A DNA stretch of 64,000 nt from Lumnitzera littorea. Taxonomy: Eukaryota > Streptophyta > Magnoliopsida > Myrtales > Combretaceae. The translations under genes were made by a program, and so were the position numbers. The notes beneath the pieces were generated by a model, which saw only the letters and a program-made list of their open reading frames with translations, was not told where the DNA came from and did no database searches. Below are positions 60,833 to 64,000 of the stretch, piece after piece. The DNA lies in contig JAMXBB010000001.1 in NCBI GenBank assembly GCA_024138015.1, positions 94,969,740 to 95,033,739 on the forward strand. The letters run 5' to 3'. Within the stretch, counting starts at the first letter, position 1; the number at the start of each line of letters is the position of its first letter.

Positions 60833-62990
60833 TCAATTCCCTTCGGAAGAGTTGAAGTCGCTAAAATAGTCGTCTTCATCAATTGATGTTCCCATTGGCT
60901 CCTTTTCTCTATTCGTTGCTTTCCACCAATCTTCATTATAGGTTGTAGCTTCCATGTTGACAATGCCTAATGATGCGCGGTGATTGTAAAAAATTAGGTT
61001 GACCATGCTAAATGCTTGCTCTATAGCAATAGTTGATGTCGAAGCAGTAAGGACTCGTTGTACCATGCAAAAGATTATGAGATACATTATTCTTCGCAAT
61101 TTCCACCATTCTAAGATGTCAAAATTTGGAATACCAATATTATCTCCAAACTCGAAATTAATGTTAAGATAGTGTTATTGTTCGGTATGCTGCCCTCTAA
61201 ACTAGTATCTCTTTAATTTCCAGGTCAATAATTTTTCTCTTGCAAATGAGTAACTGTATGTTGTCAGGGGCGATGATGGAGTAACAGCAGCCTAACTATC
61301 ATACATGTAGGTGAATTGTTGAAATAACTTGTTTATTTCCTAAGTTGCTCAACAAAGTTCATTACCTACACCTACACTATACAAATCTTATGTATTTGAT
61401 AGGTTATCAATTATCTGATAGTGCATATCAAGATAATTTTGAAACAAATCTACTATGTAACACAAGTCCAAAATTATTGCAATAAGATAAATAAAAGGGA
61501 TTTCCCTATAATACTGCAGCCACTTAGCTGCCATTTCTACTGCATAAATTTATAGAATTCGGTCACAATGCGCATATAGAAAACTGCAATTATGTTGATG
61601 GTTTCCATAACAAACCTGTAAACTTGCGAAAAAGTGTTAGTAATATGGCATCATAGAGAACTTTAAGTACTTAAAACAACTTATTATATAGATCTCAATC
61701 CCTTATATGAATCTCCACTTTCAGTATCTCGTGCAAACAAAAATTACACAACAAACCTTTATAGTTGAATGTGCTTTGTAACATTTCTTATGGGGAATTC
61801 CAACAATGTTTGATGTCCTTTCAAAATTTTTTGTACCTTTTCCCGTTTTGTATATAGTAATCCCTCAACATTTTACAAAGAGATGACATTTCTATAATTG
61901 TTTTAACCGCTGACCTTATTGGTCTTACTTTATACTTAAGGGCTTTTATCCCCTTCTGAACATACAGATTTAATATGTGACATGCACACTTTATATGAAA
62001 AAACATACCCATTAGGTAAGGTTGGTAGAAATTTTTTAGTTAATCTATGGATGTAGTGTTCACACTAACGCTATTAAAACCTATAGGAAATTTTTCACGA
62101 TAAGTTACACTCTTCAAGAATAATAGTTATTGTTTAATATATTGCATGTGGTGTATGTTACTCGTTGAACACCCTAAGGGTTAAAAATCTTTTACTAAGC
62201 TGTCATTTATCGTCTATCCAGTGGCACATAACACCTATGTGATAGTTTTCTTACCATCTATCTATCCATATATCTACATAAATAGATACCGGTATGTTTA
62301 AGGAGTTGAACATTACTGTTAACTCTTACTTACCTTTGTGATACAAGTTGCAAGTTGGCCTTCTACGTAGTCTTGGTGTCGAAGGTACGTAAGTTTGGAA
62401 CTTTTGCTCATGCCATTGTTGGGACTTGCACTTACTTGCTTTAAGGGTGAGGTGCACATTTACAATGTGCTATGCAAGGGTCATCTTTTAGTTTTCCATA
62501 TTATATCGAATAATGCAGACGATTAGGAAGTGCTAAGACATGTAATTTGTTGTTGAGATTTGTCAATACTATCTTTGATGGATGCTTTTGTTGTAAGTGT
62601 CTTATCGGCATACCGTAACCATCCCCTTTCTTTCATGCATAACTTGAGGAGCAGTAGTTGCATTGAACGCTAAAATTCTTACTCTCATCTATAATTTTAG
62701 TAAATTGTTTAATAAAAATTTATAACTTAATAGGCTAATGGGGTTTACCTAAATTGTTGTGTTATAACTCTTCAACATTGTCTATAGCTACATCTGTAGC
62801 TTCCTCTTCCTTTGCAGCGTCATTTGATTGGTATAGAGTTTGTTGTTGAAAACCGGCAGTAACTGCTAGAGAATTTAATAAATCCTCAATTCATTCGATA
62901 GTTAAATCGTATTGGACACTTTAGTCATTGACATTGACGAACTGCTCATTTTGGGGAATTTTTTCCTTTCCTCTGGAATCCTTCTTGCTA
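60833..62990 (-). pseudogene. hAT-superfamily transposase pseudogene
   Basis: Minus strand, read from about 62,930 down. An acidic N-terminal piece (TLYQSNDAAKEEEATDVAIDNVEE) comes first. The catalytic-domain segment near 62,160-62,225 reads GVMCHWIDDK, stop, QLSKRFLTLRVF. The conserved block GMFFHIKCACHILNLYVQKG with IRSAVKTIIE lies at 62,012-61,821, and a stretch resembling the RNase H-fold insertion at about 61,350-61,600. Then FDILEWWKLRRIMY near 61,100, and the C-terminal dimerisation motif STSTIAIEQAFSMVN with NHRASLG (about 60,965-61,045), ending DEDDYFSDFNSSEGN and a stop at 60,833. This is the Ac-like or RICESLEEPER-like plan. Stops and shifts between the blocks show decay. Element ends were not found, and a BED finger is not clearly readable. 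Confidence 0.78.
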
Positions 62991-64000
62991 AAGGAAGATC
63001 CATGGAAAAAGCGATTCGTTTGTATTTTTTGGCTTATACATGCAACTGTAAATGCAAAATAAAGAAAGAAGTTGTGTGTAAAGTAATCTATTTAAACATA
63101 AAGGAATTATAACTATTGCATGAAGTAGAAACTATAGTTAGTAGGAAAATTTTTTTCAATGGAGCTTAGTACAAAATTTTTTTGCAATTAGAACAAAAGT
63201 ATAACACATGGAGTAGATGCATTAGAAATAAACTTAGAACAGATAGCAAACATTTGGAGAGATTTCTTAAATGGTGAAAATTTGAGGACTAATGCACACA
63301 ATTTATACATGGCAATTTCATTCAAAATTTGGATGGAAACTTTGCAAACATGTATTCTGAAATTTTCAAAAGGACGATAGTATTAGAACAGTTACTTAGG
63401 AAGCATTTATCTCCATGCTTGCTACACTCTTCAAAATCAAATTTGAAAAGTTTTGTCCAAATGCGTTGGTGCCCTATAAATCATTTAGTATTGGCTTGGA
63501 TATTGTGAACTTCTATTGTGTTAAATCATATACTCATTTCTGTAACTTAGGAGCTATTTTTACTATTTAGTTTTTTCCTTCTGTTGCTTGTTGCTTCACA
63601 CAATAGCTTTATCTTATTCTTCTTCTTTTTTTAATTTTAAATGTTGCATCATGCAAAGGCTCTTTCCCTTTTTCTTTTCTTTTTTTTTTTTCACTTTGCT
63701 GGATAGTTACTACATAATGCTACATTTTTTTTTTGGGTCAACTTGCTAGTTCAGTAGGTCAAACCTACTGAATTGTAGCAACCTACTAAGCCCAATAGGC
63801 TAGGTCTGGTTTCCAAGTTGGGCTTAGTACTTCCTTAGGTTTAGCTACTCCATGTGGAGAACTTGGTTATTGATAATTGTGCAAAGTATTCATGGTTTTG
63901 GATGACCAAACACATGACTCTTTCTTTTACTTTTTTTTTTCAATTTATTAAACTATTATAAATATAAGCATGTAAGACATTAGAAAAGAATTGAAAAAAA
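62991..64000. other. AT-rich sequence, nothing recognised
   Basis: Contains T-rich runs (63,683-63,691, 63,727-63,735) and, at 63,735-63,845, repeated GGTCAA / CCTACTGAATT / CCTACTAAGCCC words in both orientations that could be part of another small TIR element. No ends could be set. Confidence 0.4.

Overview
This is nuclear DNA from a flowering plant; the species cannot be named from the sequence. The evidence is AT-rich sequence, two spliced genes encoding plant-type housekeeping proteins, telo-box and site II promoter motifs, and dense LTR retrotransposons, L1-type LINEs and small non-autonomous elements. I see no bacterial, viral or organellar gene layout.

Only two host genes look intact, both on the minus strand. 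The first is a 5-exon gene for cytosolic 60S ribosomal protein eL24 (7,870-9,719; 164 aa). The second is a 7-exon gene for a small subunit of the clamp loader replication factor C, the class called RFC2 in Arabidopsis (52,166-56,875; 331 aa). In both, every exon joins in frame at GT-AG junctions. I found no other convincing host gene. Low-confidence scraps lie at 50.5-51.3 kb and 59.4-59.7 kb.

Layout. 1-4.3 kb: two copies of a long, non-coding LTR-like family (called X here), with a small hAT-like element between them. 7.9-9.9 kb: eL24 and its promoter. 10.1-12.5 kb: candidate non-autonomous Helitrons. 13.0-13.7 kb: a third X fragment. 14.2-23.6 kb: a Ty3/gypsy copy (A) split inside its integrase by a complete 6.3-kb copy of the same family (B). 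23.6-24.5 kb: a broken Ty1/copia element. 24.6 kb: a tRNA-derived SINE with a long target duplication. 25.6-28.6 kb: a large X copy. 28.6-29.1 kb: a TRIM-like element. 30.0-30.9 kb: a diverged LTR. 31.0-35.4 kb: a LINE with RNase H, holding a solo gypsy LTR. 36.1-49.4 kb: a second LINE on the minus strand, apparently split by gypsy element D, which is itself split by a 3.1-kb X insertion; a 338-bp hAT-type MITE sits in its ORF1. 52.2-56.9 kb: RFC. 60.8-63.0 kb: a decayed hAT transposase gene.

All autonomous elements are decayed. B has many stop codons, a broken zinc knuckle and an Asp-to-Asn change in integrase. D has lost gag, protease and the reverse transcriptase FDD motif. The second LINE has lost its catalytic ADD motif. 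The main interest is the order of insertions, which can be read from target-site duplications, and the non-autonomous families X, TRIM, SINE and MITE.
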